Part shown: piece after piece, positions 1 to 11,394 of the stretch | Position numbering within the stretch: the first letter of the stretch is position 1 | Layout of the letters: the number at the start of each line of letters is the position of its first letter | DNA from: Coriaria nepalensis | Lineage: Eukaryota > Streptophyta > Magnoliopsida > Cucurbitales > Coriariaceae | DNA: 64,000 nucleotides | NCBI GenBank assembly: GCA_027186245.1 | Contig: CP114488.1 | Span: forward strand, 3,608,501-3,672,500 | Reading direction: 5' to 3' | The notes under the pieces: model-generated | What the model was told of the DNA's origin: nothing | Databases searched by the model: none | What the model saw: only the letters and a program-made list of their open reading frames with translations | Made by a program: the position numbers and the translations under genes

Positions 1-118
1 TATAAATATAAATATAAATATAAATATGAATATAAATATGAATATGAATATGAATATGAATATGAATATGAATATAAATATAAATATAAATATAAATATA
101 ACTATAAATATAACTATT
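1..118. repeat. AT-rich hexanucleotide microsatellite
   Basis: The window opens inside a run of 6-base units alternating between tataaa and tatgaa. The array is cut by the window edge, so its full length is unknown. No gene signal is seen in it. Confidence 0.9.
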
Positions 119-338
119 TATAAAATTTGGAGTTTTCAATGAAAAAAAGAAAATGTGGTTCTAAGGAGCTTAAGCTTGAAGAGAAGCAAATTAAAGAGGG
201 AGAGACATTTTGTTTAATTTGGAGTAGTCCAAGATTTGATGAAATGGGGATGGCAACAATGCTTCCCCCTTCTTCACATATATCTCCTTCCATTCCACAC
301 CTTCCACCCCTCATCCTTAACTGGCCATCCACTATTCG

Positions 339-346
339 CCACGTGG
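339..346. promoter_or_regulatory. Perfect palindromic G-box upstream of PRK
   Basis: The sequence CCACGTGG lies about 480 bases before the PRK start codon. G-boxes bind bZIP and bHLH factors such as HY5 and PIFs in light-regulated promoters. Functional use here is inferred from position and from the nearby I-box. Confidence 0.55.
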
Positions 347-514
347 TATTACAAATATCCAAACCTCAGCATGGCAGCAATTCACCACCAAGCTAATTGA
401 ATTCTTCTCCTTCCGCTTCATTCTTTTAATATCTTATTTAATTTTTTATTGTGTAGTTTTCAACCTTTGTTTTCATAATTTATCATCAAAGAAGTATGTA
501 ATGACAATTTTACC

Positions 515-522
515 CCTTATCC
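515..522 (-). promoter_or_regulatory. I-box-like element upstream of PRK
   Basis: CCTTATCC is the reverse complement of GGATAAGG and contains the GATAAG I-box core found in photosynthetic gene promoters. It lies between the G-box and the TATA-like sequence. Binding is inferred. Confidence 0.4.
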
Positions 523-698
523 ACTAACTCAAATTTGTCCAAAACCAGGGATAGTCACAGATGAACCAAAAACCCACAAACAATTAACCAAAACCCACAT
601 CAGCCAACATTTTTCTTTCCTCCCATCTCTTGCTCCTCATGTTTTAATTATAATTCTTTAATCCTCAACATCTTTCCTTCTCTTGTTTCCTCTTGGAA

Positions 699-704
699 TA
701 TAAA
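699..704 (+). promoter_or_regulatory. Candidate TATA box of PRK
   Basis: TATAAA followed by GG lies about 125 bases before the start codon. This implies a 5' leader of roughly 90-100 bases that includes the CT/GA tract before the ATG. Confidence 0.45.
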
Positions 705-800
705 GGAAAACAAGTCCAAGCAATAACCCATAAAAAAACCAACTCAAGCTTCAAATTTGAAAAAAGAGAAGAAGAAAGACAAAACCCATTTCCTTTCTCT

Positions 801-826
801 AGAGAGAGAGAGAGAGAGAGAGAGAA
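801..826 (+). repeat. (AG)n microsatellite in the PRK 5' leader
   Basis: About twelve AG dinucleotides lie directly before the PRK start codon, within the presumed 5' untranslated region. Length polymorphism is expected. An effect on translation is possible but not shown. Confidence 0.85.
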
Positions 827-3247
827 ATGGCGACTTGTACAATCTACACAACTCAATCCTTAAACTCAACATGCTCAATCTACACCCCATCAAAAACCCA
901 CTTTGGATTTCACCAAAAATTCACTAGGAGGTCATCAACCCTTGGTGGCAGCGCCACCCGATGCGTGATAACATGCTCCGTTTCAGGTGGCGGCCAACAG
1001 ACTGTGGTGATTGGTTTAGCTGCCGATTCTGGTTGCGGGAAGAGCACATTCATGAGGCGGCTTACGAGCGTGTTCGGTGGGGCCGCAGAGCCACCGAAAG
1101 GCGGCAACCCTGACTCGAACACTTTGATTAGTGACACTACCACTGTGATATGTTTGGATGATTACCATTCCTTGGATAGAACCGGAAGGAAAGAAAAGGG
1201 AGTGACCGCTCTTGACCCAAGAGCTAATGACTTTGATCTTATGTATGATCAAGTTAAGGCTCTTAAGAATGGAGTTGCTGTTGAGAAGCCTATTTACAAT
1301 CATGTCTCTGGTCTTCTTGATCCTCCTGAGCTCATTAAGCCTCCTAAGATTCTTGTTATTGAAGGACTCCACCCTATGTAAGTTTTTTCCCTCCTGTTTC
1401 GTCCCATCCAAACACTTCACTAAAAATACATGGCCATTAGTTATAATTATAATCACCTTCATGAAAATTCTTGGAGTTTATTCCAACCTTTTGGTTTTGT
1501 GGAAAGAAAAATGGAGCGAGGACTCATGATAGGCTGGCAAATTCTCATTGCATTATCCGTCTTTTTGTTTTCTTGGAAATTTTGGTAAAATTATTGATAT
1601 CTAATATCTTTTTATCATGTTTTTCAATTTCATCCCTATTTTTTCATATGTTTAATATTTTTTCCCAATACTTTTAAAATATTAAAATTTTAGCCCTTAC
1701 CAGTTTAGTTTTCATTTTCATCACACAAACGGAAGTTTCTCATTCAAGCTGCATCTGTCACTTGTGTAAGAGAAGGCAACATATATAATAATAAAGATCG
1801 TCACTTTTTCACTTATATTTGATTTTTGTCTTTTAGTTAAAACAAAGTAATGGTCCATCTTGAAACCGCATATTCGATAAGTAAAGTAACAAAACATGAA
1901 GATGAAAATAAGAAGCTGAAGTTACATTATAGATGACAAAAGTGATTCCAACATTTCCTTGGTTTTTTTTCCATGTTTTTTGTATTTTTAAGATTAATCT
2001 GTCTAGATATAAATGTAACAGGGTACTTACTCGTTATATAATAATTTTCCCCCTTCTTTTGTCGTTTAGTAGGTTATTAGTACCAACTATTATTTTGTTA
2101 TTAAATAATAATTAATTTTTAATTTTTAAAAATTGTTTTCCTATATCTATAGGTTTGACTCACGAGTGAGGGACCTATTGGACTTCAGTATCTACTTGGA
2201 CATCAGTAATGAGGTCAAGTTTGCATGGAAAATTCAGGTAATCAGGTCAACTACTTTTGGAAAAATAATCCAATAAAGTTAGGTTAGTTAATGCAACTAC
2301 TTTCACTTGACGATGTTCGACATTCATGTATAAACCTGCAGAGAGACATGGCGGAGCGAGGACACAGTCTTGAGAGCATCAAAGCTAGTATTGAAGCCCG
2401 AAAACCCGATTTCGATGCTTATATCGGTATAAAACCCTTAGTAAACATATCTTAAAATTGAAAGATAAGATATCGGTCTTATAATGACATTATTGTTAAA
2501 AATTAATATTATTAAGCCTTTTGAGTCGTGTTGCTGCTGCAATGCAGATCCACAGAAGCAATATGCTGATGCCGTGATCGAAGTGTTGCCAACGCAATTG
2601 ATTCCGGATGATAACGAGGGAAAAGTGTTGAGAGTAAGGTTGATAATGAAGGAAGGGGTGCAATTTTTCAACCCGGTCTACTTGTTTGATGAAGGCTCCA
2701 CCATTTCATGGATTCCTTGTGGGAGAAAGCTTACCTGCTCTTACCCTGGAATCAAGTTCTCCTATGGCCCTGACGCTTACTTTAGCCATGAGGTAATTAA
2801 ATATCTATTTACTAATCATCTAATTAGTTATTGCAATTCATACATAATCACTATTTCGTTCCTCTAATTCATAATTCTTATGGGATTTTTCAACTATCAT
2901 CAAATTATGAATTATGAATTTGGTTGAAAATATAGAAAAGGATTCAAACTTTTAAGATAAATCTATCGGTAACTTAATAATGGTTAAATAAATAGGTGTC
3001 AGTTTTGGAGATGGATGGGAAATTTGACAGATTGGATGAGCTGATCTACGTGGAAAGCCACCTAAGCAACCTCTCAACCAAGTTCTATGGAGAAGTGACG
3101 CAACAAATGTTGAAGCACTCAGATTTCCCAGGAAGCAACAATGGAACTGGGCTTTTCCAAACCATAGTGGGCCTCAAGATCAGAGATCTGTACGAGCAAC
3201 TTATTGCTAGCAAGGCCAAAACTCCAGTAGAAGCAACAAAGGCCTAA
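827..3247 (+). CDS. PRK: Phosphoribulokinase, chloroplastic precursor
   Basis: Calvin-cycle kinase of the chloroplast stroma that makes ribulose 1,5-bisphosphate from ribulose 5-phosphate and ATP. Exons: 827-1377, 2153-2237, 2342-2426, 2548-2792, 2996-3247. All introns are GT-AG and phases agree, giving 405 residues, the usual plant length. Residues 1 to about 54 are a Ser/Thr-rich transit peptide. The P-loop GLAADSGCGKS is near residue 65. The four redox cysteines are present: Cys70 in the P-loop, Cys109 in VICLDDYH, and the C-terminal pair Cys298/Cys304 in CGRKLTC. Subtracting 54 gives the classical mature numbers 16, 55, 244 and 250, so thioredoxin control and CP12/GAPDH binding are expected. 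The gene has a promoter with G-box and I-box. A 21-base poly-A tract begins 9 bases after the stop, but the introns rule out a retrocopy. Confidence 0.97.
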
Positions 3248-4790
3248 GAGATGAGAAAAAAAAAAAAAAAAAAAAATTTAAATTATTCTTGCCTTTTTTT
3301 TACACACAATTTGATTATCCATTTTGATTTGATGAGAAAAGGCATAGAGTAATTTTACCTCATGTTGTTGTATTAGTCTCAGTTGTTTAGGCTATATATT
3401 TTCACGTAATTAAGAATGAAAGAAGTACACTATCATGATGATAAAGAAAAAAGATTTATCAATGTAATAATATTAATTTCTTGTTTGTAATTCTGTGGAG
3501 ATGTTTCGATATATATAGAGAATCAAAAGCAGAGATGAATATTGCAATGAGAAGAGACATGTTCATTTATGTCTTGTGACAACCTTAGAACAAAACAAAG
3601 AATAGATAAGCAACACTTGAAAATTGTACTTCTTGACAGTGAAGAGAGCCGGTACCCCACCATTTTGATCACCCGACCATGTTCGAGATCGGATTAATTT
3701 GATTGATCAGTGGATGAACAAAGATTTAGTTGTTTTCTCTGATGAAACAACTATAAAAATTAGTTCCATTGGCGGCGGGTGGGCGAAGGGTCGAAAGGAC
3801 ACGTAGTAGCTAGAGGGTAGTCAACAAATCCGAATTTTGTTTATTAATTCTAGAATATATCTATATCTATATATATATATATCTTTTTTATTTTATTTTA
3901 TATATTTTTGTAAAGATTTTAAATTCCGAAAAGAATTTTTGTGATTCAGACCCCAAACATATATTTAAGAAATGTGAAAAGGCACAATAGATGAATAGGT
4001 AAGATAGAGAACTTGGGTATGTGAATACTAAGGTTGAAAATGATTTATTGGAATCTCTTATTGTTAATGAAGAATGAGTCTAGTCATCCGGGAAAGAGTA
4101 AATAGTGATTGAAAATGTTATTAGAGTATTCATATCAGTTAGTTAAAGACACAAATGAACTAAGATTTTTTAAAAAATTGAACAGAAAGTGTAAGAAAAA
4201 ATGCTTCCGGTTCAACTCGAAACAAAAATAAAATTACTATTTAACAAAGAGATGATGATGGATAAAACGGCAATATATATTTTTTACATTGTATTCGATA
4301 AGTTACCGTAGAAATCATAAAAGCTTAGAATATAAAAAAAATTCTTGAACTACTAATCTATTTACACATGTAATGATTAAAGAATCTTTTCTAAATAAAT
4401 TAAATTTGATGTGGTAAATGGTACCGTACGTTTTGAAGCTTCAATCCATTTGTCAGTACTACACACTTTTATTGTTTTCTTCTCTATACGACGCAATACA
4501 TCTGTAGTTTTGTGCATTTTCAATTTGGGGTTTTTTCTTTACCATTGTAGATCGTTGAGGATGAAGGCACAGAGCTCCGACAAGCTTTTTCATTCGACAA
4601 TGGCGGAACGAGCTTGGTATACTGCAGTAAAAACTGCTAAAAATTCTTCTAATTCTCGATCGCTTAATAGTTGTAATAATAATAAGGCTTCCTGTAGTAA
4701 TAATACACTCTCACTCTATTGACACTAACGAAGGTCCTCTCTTCTTCTATGTCTTCTCATCTCTCTCTATGTCTCTCTTAGACTAGAAAT
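3248..4790. other. Gene-free spacer between PRK and the Copia element
   Basis: This stretch holds the PRK 3' region (poly-A tract at 3256-3276), AT-rich DNA and a small TA tract near 3870. An open frame at 4411-4722 has low-complexity Asn/Ser ends and no recognisable domain, so I do not call it a gene. Confidence 0.6.
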
Positions 4791-5475
4791 TGTTAGAAAT
4801 CATTCAGTTTGAGAATGACTTAAGTTCATCAAAGAGTTGACTTTTTGTGTTTGGTGGATTTTGGTAATGACCACCATTCCTATAGTTGAAGGAGGCTAAA
4901 GCAAATTTGTTGTAAGAAGAATCAGTAAGATAATATCAAAATTGAAAGAGTTATAATCTATTATATTTTAGTACTCGATGGGTCGACGTATTCGATGAAT
5001 TGATTTACTCGATGAGTTAATGGATCGACGTACTAGACGACTGCAGTTTTAGTTTGTCTGTTGCTTGTAGAACAAGTCAAAGCCTTTTTTTGTGTGTGAT
5101 GGCCATATATTTGCTTTCATCACTCATTATTCGTTGTCTTGGTTGTGCTGATCAAGTTTTTGAAGCTAAGAACTATGTTTGGATCGGGTTTGTCCATTGA
5201 ACTCTTTGACAGTGTGGCGAGTTGCTTCTGCAGCATGCTTTGACGCATAAGCCACATTTGTCTGATTTGTGATCATTAGTTGTATTAGTCTTTAGCTTTT
5301 AATCTTGTTTTTACTTGATTTAAAGGAAGTAGTTGGTGGCCTTGTAATCTATTTTTTCGAAATGTTGTTATTTAAGTTGTAAAATATTCAAGTTTAGTCA
5401 ATTTGATTTTTTCTGCAATTTTTGCACTTCCTCTATTCTTGTTTTATATGCATATTTGAGGTATATTTTCTAACA
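4791..5475 (+). mobile_element. 5' LTR of a Copia-type retrotransposon
   Basis: The segment begins TGTTAGAAAT and ends ATTTTCTAACA. These ends form the inverted TG...CA termini expected of an LTR, with nine bases matching (TGTTAGAAA/TTTCTAACA). It is directly followed by a primer-binding site. Its length is 685 bases. The preceding five bases, GAAAT, would be one copy of the target-site duplication. The partner copy and the 3' LTR are not found, so the boundaries rest on the termini and the primer site alone. Confidence 0.8.
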
Positions 5476-5488
5476 TGGTATCAGAGCC
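5476..5488 (+). mobile_element. Retrotransposon primer-binding site
   Basis: TGGTATCAGAGCC matches the 3' end complement of initiator methionine tRNA, the common minus-strand primer of plant Copia elements. It abuts the LTR terminus with no spacer. Confidence 0.85.
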
Positions 5489-5539
5489 TCAATCTTAAAG
5501 AGGACCAATGTAAGCCTAAATTCCGTGTATCAAACTTCT

Positions 5540-7703
5540 TAAGTTTAGTTTCACCATAATCAAACTATGTCAAATCCAAATTAAGTAAGTTTACCTTCAC
5601 CATTGGTGTTTAATAGGAAAAAGTATCATATTTGGAGTCACAACATGCAAAACTACCTTATTGTATTTGATCTATGGGAAGTTATTGAAGAAGGATATGA
5701 TCCACCTACTGAAGATGCTAACCTCACAATGAACCAATTAAAGGCAGTTAAGGAGAAAAAACAGAAACATTTTAAGGTTATGACTGTCATCGAGTTGACC
5801 ATTTCTGATGAAATCCTACACCAAAATTGTTGGTGTAAAAACAATGCTAAGATATCATGTGAAACACTCCAATATGAGTTTCATAGCACTAAGAGAGTTC
5901 GTGTAGTTAATCTCCTAGTTGCTAGAAGAAATTTTCAAGCTTTAAGGATGAAGGAAGATGAACCAATTCAAACTTATGTAGAAAAAATTAATGAAGTTGT
6001 CAACCAAATGAGGATATATGTTGATGACATTTCTGAGTCAGAGATAGTAAACAAGGTGTTAGTATCTCTACATCAAAGTTTGATTCCAAAGTTGATGCTA
6101 TAGAAGAGAGTAAATATTTACTCTCACTCTTTGTACGTTGATGGGGTTCTGCAAGCAAATGAGAAGAGACATTCAAATAGAGCAAGTGTCATGTAGCAAA
6201 GCACTCTAGTTGTTAGCAAAGCACAAGAAGCCTTATAAGAAGGAAAATCAGACAAGTAGCTTGAGGGAATGGTCTGACAAAAGGAAGCAGCTTAGTTGAA
6301 ATTTTTGTAAGAAAAATGGTCATACTGAGAAGTTCTATTGGAGCAAGAGCAAGATTGAGTGCTCAATCTGCAAGAAACTTGGACATGTGGATAAAAACTG
6401 CAAGAGAAAGTTTCTAAAGTTAGACCCTCATCCCAATAATCAAGTGCAGCAGAACAAGAAGAGCACTTATTCGTGGCTCATTCAAATTTTAAGTCTAAGA
6501 AAGAATGACTTATTGATAGTGGATGTTTCAACCACATGATCTTAGTCTATTTGAGACAATAGACAGGATTTTTTTCAACCAATATAATAGTGGAAAATGG
6601 AGAAAAAGTTCGAGCTCATGGCAAAGGAATTATTGTTGTACAAACTAGTGGTGGAATCATGCATATAGTCAATGTGTTATATATGCCTGACATTAATCAG
6701 AATCTGCTGAGTGTAGGGAAGAGGATGAAGCATGGATACACTCTACTGTTTAGAGGAGCTCACTATGTTATTCATGATGCTCAACTAAATAAAATGGTCA
6801 ATGTTCCAATCAGCAAAATCGCTTCACTGTAGATTGGAAACATCAAACATTGTCATGCATAAGAGTAGATGCTTGGACATGGCACAAACATTTTGGCCAT
6901 TTTGATCTCAAGTCTATCAAGAAACTAAACTCAAAAGGTCTTGCAAAAGACATGCCTTTTGTTCAACCTTAACCTAAAGTTTGTGAAGGTTGTCAACTTG
7001 GAAAGATGAAGAAGGTGTTTCCAAAAAATTTAGCTACGAGGGCTATGGAAAAGCTTGAGCTGATCTACTCAGATGTATGTGGACCCTTTAATGTAGTATC
7101 TCTAAATGGCTCCAAGTATTTTATTTTGATAGATGATAAGTTAAGATTTTGTTGAATATATTTTCTCAAAGAAAAGTCTGAAGTATTTTCTGTCTGCAAG
7201 AAGTTTAAAACATTGTTGGAGATAGAAAGTGAGAAGAAAGCGAAAGCCATTAGAACATATAATGGAAGAAAATACTTGTCACTTGAGTTACAATTCCTTA
7301 TAATCCTCAACAAAATGGTGTTTTAAGACGAAAAATAGAACCGTAATGAAGATGACAAGGAATATGCTATTTGAAAAGCAAATGCCAAAGAAGTATTGTG
7401 CTAATGTAGCAAGCACAAATGTGTATATTTTGAACAGACTTCCAACTAAGTTTGTCAAGAACATGACTCCTTTTGAATCCCGGTATGAGAGGAAGCCTAG
7501 TATGACAGTAAATCTTCTGTCTCTCATTTGAAATTTTTTGGCTCAATATGTTTTGTGCATATATGAGATGCAAAAAGAGACAAGCTCTCTAAAAAGGCTA
7601 AGAAGTGTGTGTTGGTGGGCTAGAGCCTTAATGACAAAGAATACATGATATTTAATCTTAAGGGAAACAAAGTGGTAAATGCTCGAGATATAATTCTATA
7701 CAT
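5540..7703 (+). pseudogene. Truncated Copia gag-protease-integrase polyprotein
   Basis: Several frames together read as a Ty1/Copia polyprotein broken by stops and shifts. Gag is best preserved at 5603-6103 (166 residues, UBN2-like). CCHC zinc knuckles follow near 6307-6410, the clearest being CSICKKLGHVDKNC. The aspartic protease motif IDSGCFNHM lies near 6510. The pre-integrase motif HKHFGHFDL and the zinc-binding CEGCQLGK follow near 6880-7010. The integrase core start LIYSDVCGPF lies near 7060, and the integrase C-terminal region ends with NARDIILY near 7700. Reverse transcriptase, RNase H and the 3' LTR are missing, so the element was cut 3' of integrase. It cannot encode a full polyprotein. 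Confidence 0.88.
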
Positions 7704-8226
7704 AACTTTCTTATTATAATATGTTAAGAGAGGAATTGAATACTTATATTAATTACGAGAGAATAGGAAATAAATGAACCAATATTTATATAAAGTATAA
7801 ATGAGAATAAAGTATATGCTGATTGTATGAAAATGTATAATAAAAAAATGCATTAATTCCATTAACATAAAATGAATAATAAAAAAAAAGATAATAAAAA
7901 TAGAGCGAAGAAAGTTTAGAAGAGACTAAATGTGCCCTAATACGTCTCATGCACAAGTTCAATATGAAAGTCTTCAGTCATAAAATCATCACTTTTTTCT
8001 TACTTTGATCGATTAAGGGGGCCAAAATAGTACATAATTAGGTTTAGGAAACCAATCAGCTGGTCAGTCTATAACAAACTAAGGACTCTATTGGGTGAAA
8101 GTAATAGTTTCCATATACCATATGCGCTTATGAATACAATTTTCCTTATTTATGACACATATATATGCATAAATGTATATATAATATACATGCACATGCA
8201 GATGCAAGTAAATTGAGAGTACTTTG
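7704..8226. other. Gene-free spacer upstream of MIF
   Basis: AT-rich DNA between the truncated Copia element and the MIF promoter. I see no coding signal. Confidence 0.5.
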
Positions 8227-8234
8227 CATGCATG
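8227..8234. promoter_or_regulatory. RY element (CATGCATG) upstream of MIF
   Basis: The palindrome CATGCATG, the core recognised by B3-domain factors, lies about 290 bases before the MIF start codon and nine bases before a CACGTG. The pairing suggests a regulated promoter. The role is inferred. Confidence 0.35.
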
Positions 8235-8242
8235 CACGCCAG

Positions 8243-8248
8243 CACGTG
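8243..8248. promoter_or_regulatory. CACGTG G-box upstream of MIF
   Basis: A CACGTG core lies 160 bases before the candidate TATA box of the MIF gene. Confidence 0.35.
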
Positions 8249-8407
8249 AGATGAGATACCGTACACATGGATCTATTTTACCATAATTGCCTTAAAAATT
8301 TAGGTCAATCTGAAGGATTCTCTTCTAACAAAAGTAACAGCGAATAATCAATATGAATTATGAAATAGGAAACTAGATAGTAGCTAGGCTCGCTAGGTTT
8401 TACATGC

Positions 8408-8415
8408 TATAAATA
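8408..8415 (+). promoter_or_regulatory. TATA box of MIF
   Basis: TATAAATA lies 107 bases before the MIF start codon. It is the best TATA match in the region and implies a leader of about 75-85 bases. Confidence 0.6.
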
Positions 8416-8521
8416 CCTATTCTTCTTGTTAGATTTTTCCACAGCCTCAACCTCAACACAAAGAAAAGAAAGCTGTTTGCAAGTTGAGGGGAGAAAAAAA
8501 AAAAACAAAAAGCAAAGAAAT

Positions 8522-8755
8522 ATGAAGAAGGTAGTTATCAGAAGATCAACTGATGAAGAAGGATCATCTAGAAACATGGCAAATCGAGTAAGGTATGTAG
8601 AGTGCCAGAAGAACCAAGCAGCTAACATCGGGCGTCATGCTGTGGACGGTTGCAGAGAGTTCATGGCAAGCGGGGCCGAGGGCACACCAGTTGCGCTCAT
8701 TTGTGCTGCTTGTGGCTGCGACCGAAGCTTTCACCGAAGAGAAGTACTTAATTGA
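8522..8755 (+). CDS. MIF: Mini zinc finger protein (ZF-HD dimerisation domain only)
   Basis: Single-exon gene of 77 residues. Almost the whole protein is the ZF-HD dimerisation zinc finger: [17 protein letters not shown] near residues 22-38, DGCREFM, then [15 protein letters not shown] near the C-terminus. The cysteines and histidines of the domain are in place. There is no homeodomain, which defines the MIF family. MIF proteins form non-functional heterodimers with ZF-HD factors and damp their activity, affecting hormone responses and meristem termination; that role is family knowledge. The frame is open upstream to 8426, but that part is leader sequence with a poly-A-rich stretch, so I chose the ATG at 8522, which gives the family's normal N-terminus. 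Which MIF paralogue this is cannot be settled by eye. Confidence 0.93.
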   Translation: MKKVVIRRSTDEEGSSRNMANRVRYVECQKNQAANIGRHAVDGCREFMASGAEGTPVALICAACGCDRSFHRREVLN

Positions 8756-10299
8756 AGGTTAATCATTAGGTATCTATGATAACTTCACTTCTTATGATTC
8801 TCCTTCAAATGGAGTGCTAATTGAATATTCTTATGTACGTATTTCTATAATGATATTGACTAAATACATAATTGGTTTGAGATTGTAGTGTTGGATTCTA
8901 TCTAATCGTTGTATGTTGTGAAAGATTGTACTTGTGTTTTGTCATGTGCTTCATTGATAATCACACTATTTAAAAGTTTTTTTTTTTTTTTGTTGAGATC
9001 ATGATTTATATATTTGATTGATGCAATCATTAATTTCTGTTTATCTTATAAATAAAAATTTTCAAATTGACATCCTTCTCTACCATTTCTCTATATGATC
9101 TTATGCTAAGTTATAAATACATGATAGTCATTCTAATTGTTGCTTTCTCAGGTTAATCTATGATCCGCATAGCAAGATAATCAACTTCTGCATTAGGTAT
9201 CTTATATCAATACTCACTTGTGTGGAGTGGTTGCGGTGTCTGTATTTTTCTTATATTATATTATTAGATCTTAATAAGTTGTCATTGGTTTTTTTTTTAA
9301 AGAGTAATAATTTAAATAATATGTCCATTTTATATATGGGTTGAGTAGAAAATTCAATAAAGTGAGTAACATGGAAGTTGAAGTTGAGTATCATTCAATA
9401 AGAGAATTCCATTTATATATTGAAGATGAAGAAAATATTATTTTTTCTTCTCTTTAAGTTTGATATCTTTTAAGGGGCATAATATAGTAAAATAATAAAT
9501 GAAAATTAATGTAGTATTAATATTGACAAAGAAACTAAATATATCATAACTTCACGAATTTCATAGAAGTCAAAATTTTATCGTAGTTCATTCAATATTG
9601 AACGGATGTCAATCAATATGTATTGACATGGGTCGTAGTCAATTTTGAATACAAACTAGACCTCCTATCGTCTTTATAGGCAACAAGCTTCGAAATGGAT
9701 GAATAACTCGGCCGCTAGCGCCCATATTGATTCTAAGGCAACAAGGGAAATTAAAATTGCAAGAATGTGTGCCATATTAAAAATAATATATGATACTTGG
9801 ATGAGTTGTTTTTCGACTAACTCAAAATATCCTAAGAATGTCATCTTGACTCAAAAAATTATCGTTCTCGTCCTCCAAATAACAAGCTAACTAGGATATT
9901 TTTTTATATTAAATACAAATTATAATTATATTAAACTTATATGTTTTAAATAGTGCTAATATATATGTATGTATGTATATATTTAAAATGTTTAAACTGT
10001 ATTAAGTATTTACCTTACATATATATGGATATATATTTTTTAAAAATTCACTTTCTTTAGCTAGGTTTGGCCTTTTGTTTTTAAATTTATTTTTGGGCCA
10101 AATTCTTCGTATTAAATTTGAATTAAATACATGAACAACTCAATATACTTTAAAACCATGAGTTGCGGTTGTAGCTTTATTCGGTGAAAGAATATTTGCT
10201 ATCTCGTGATAACATATTAGGCTTCTACTTTAAATCACGTGGGTTTAAAATTGATGGCGTAATTGCTCTTTGTTTAGTTTAGATGTGTAGTCATCATGA
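8756..10299. other. Gene-free spacer
   Basis: This is the MIF 3' region and AT-rich DNA. A 63-codon frame at 9699-9890 shows no domain I recognise. Nothing else stands out. Confidence 0.5.
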
Positions 10300-10620
10300 G
10301 TTGATGGGTAAAAGGGTCAAAGGGTCGACCCTTTGACCCTTCGAAAGGATACAAGTTATGTGAGTCGGGAGATGTCGGTGTGAGATATCCTTCGATCCTT
10401 TGACTTTTCGACCTTTCAACCATTCGACTCTTCGATTATTCGACCTTTCGACCTTTCGACTCTTCGTCCTATCATCTCACATGTAACTCTAAGTTACTCA
10501 AAGGATTAAAGGGCCTTTCACAAGTCGAAACCCTTCGACCCATAAAATAATTTTAAGAGTCGAAAGGCCTTTCACATATTTTGACCTTTCGACCTATCAT
10601 CTCACATGTAACTCTAAATT
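10300..10620. repeat. TCGA-rich palindromic repeat cluster
   Basis: A dense run of short motifs such as TTCGACC, CTTTCGACC and GGGTCGA. It includes a perfect 30-base palindrome at 10312-10341 and two copies of the phrase CTATCATCTCACATGTAACT near 10470 and 10590. Similar clusters occur at about 22960, 36755, 39800 and 63200. Confidence 0.75.
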
Positions 10621-11055
10621 ACTCTAAGGGTATATGAACCTATGCATTTAATCATAGCTTGTCAAGGCTTATATCATTCTTAAGCCATCATGTTACATTC
10701 CGTTCATACTAATCACAGTCTCAATTCTAGCATGGTAAGGTTTTGTTCCTACTTTACATGCTATATAACCTTCGTAATCTTAACATCAATCTTAGTATAA
10801 TGAATGTTATCTTCGAGTCATCATGCCTATAAATGATTATACTATCCTCAAATCATTATAATAATCATTTAATTAATCTTAGCAATACACAAACAAATAA
10901 CAAACAAACAATGTTCTTATGTTGTATTGAGGAAATACTTACAGCTTTTCACCAAAGACTGAGGTGTTAATCCCCTTTTCCTTCTTTCTCATTTTCTTCT
11001 TCCCTCTTTTTATTTCTCTTCTCTTTGTTTTTCTTACTGGTTAAAGCTAACGGGC

Positions 11056-11345
11056 TGTGGCTTTTATAGTGAGATTTAGCCATGCCACTTAGTATATGAT
11101 TATGACAAGTGTATGCCATCCGTCTGGGCGATATTCTTCAGTGATGACTAATCCAAGATAATTAATACTTATGTTGTTGTTCTGATCCTAGCTACTAGAT
11201 CGTGGCTATTATAAAGAGAGAGGCGTGTGAGTTTAGCCATGCCACTTAGTGTATAATTATGAATGTGTATGCCATATGTTTGGATAACTATCCTTTGGTG
11301 ATGATCAACCTAAAGTAATTAGTGCTTAGGCTGTTGTTCAAATTC
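11056..11345. repeat. Diverged tandem duplication, unit about 157 bases
   Basis: The phrase TTTAGCCATGCCACTTAGT occurs at about 11075 and again at about 11232. The following text also matches imperfectly in both copies (GTGTATGCCAT, GTGATGA, GTAATTA-like text, TGTTGTTC). This is a two-copy tandem duplication with many substitutions. No coding signal is seen. Confidence 0.7.
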
Positions 11346-11394
11346 GCTTAATCAGCATTGATCTCATATAAGAAAATTTGTAGACTGAGGTTTC

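Noticed and set aside
127..396. 89-codon open frame on the plus strand and its antisense partner
   Set aside because: It lies in the PRK promoter, has no domain, and the two strands are both open by chance.
3256..3276. Poly-A tract just after the PRK stop, considered as evidence for a retrocopy
   Set aside because: The gene keeps four properly phased introns, so it is not a processed copy.
4411..4722. 103-codon plus-strand frame before the Copia LTR
   Set aside because: It ends in low-complexity Asn/Ser sequence, with no domain and no promoter signal.
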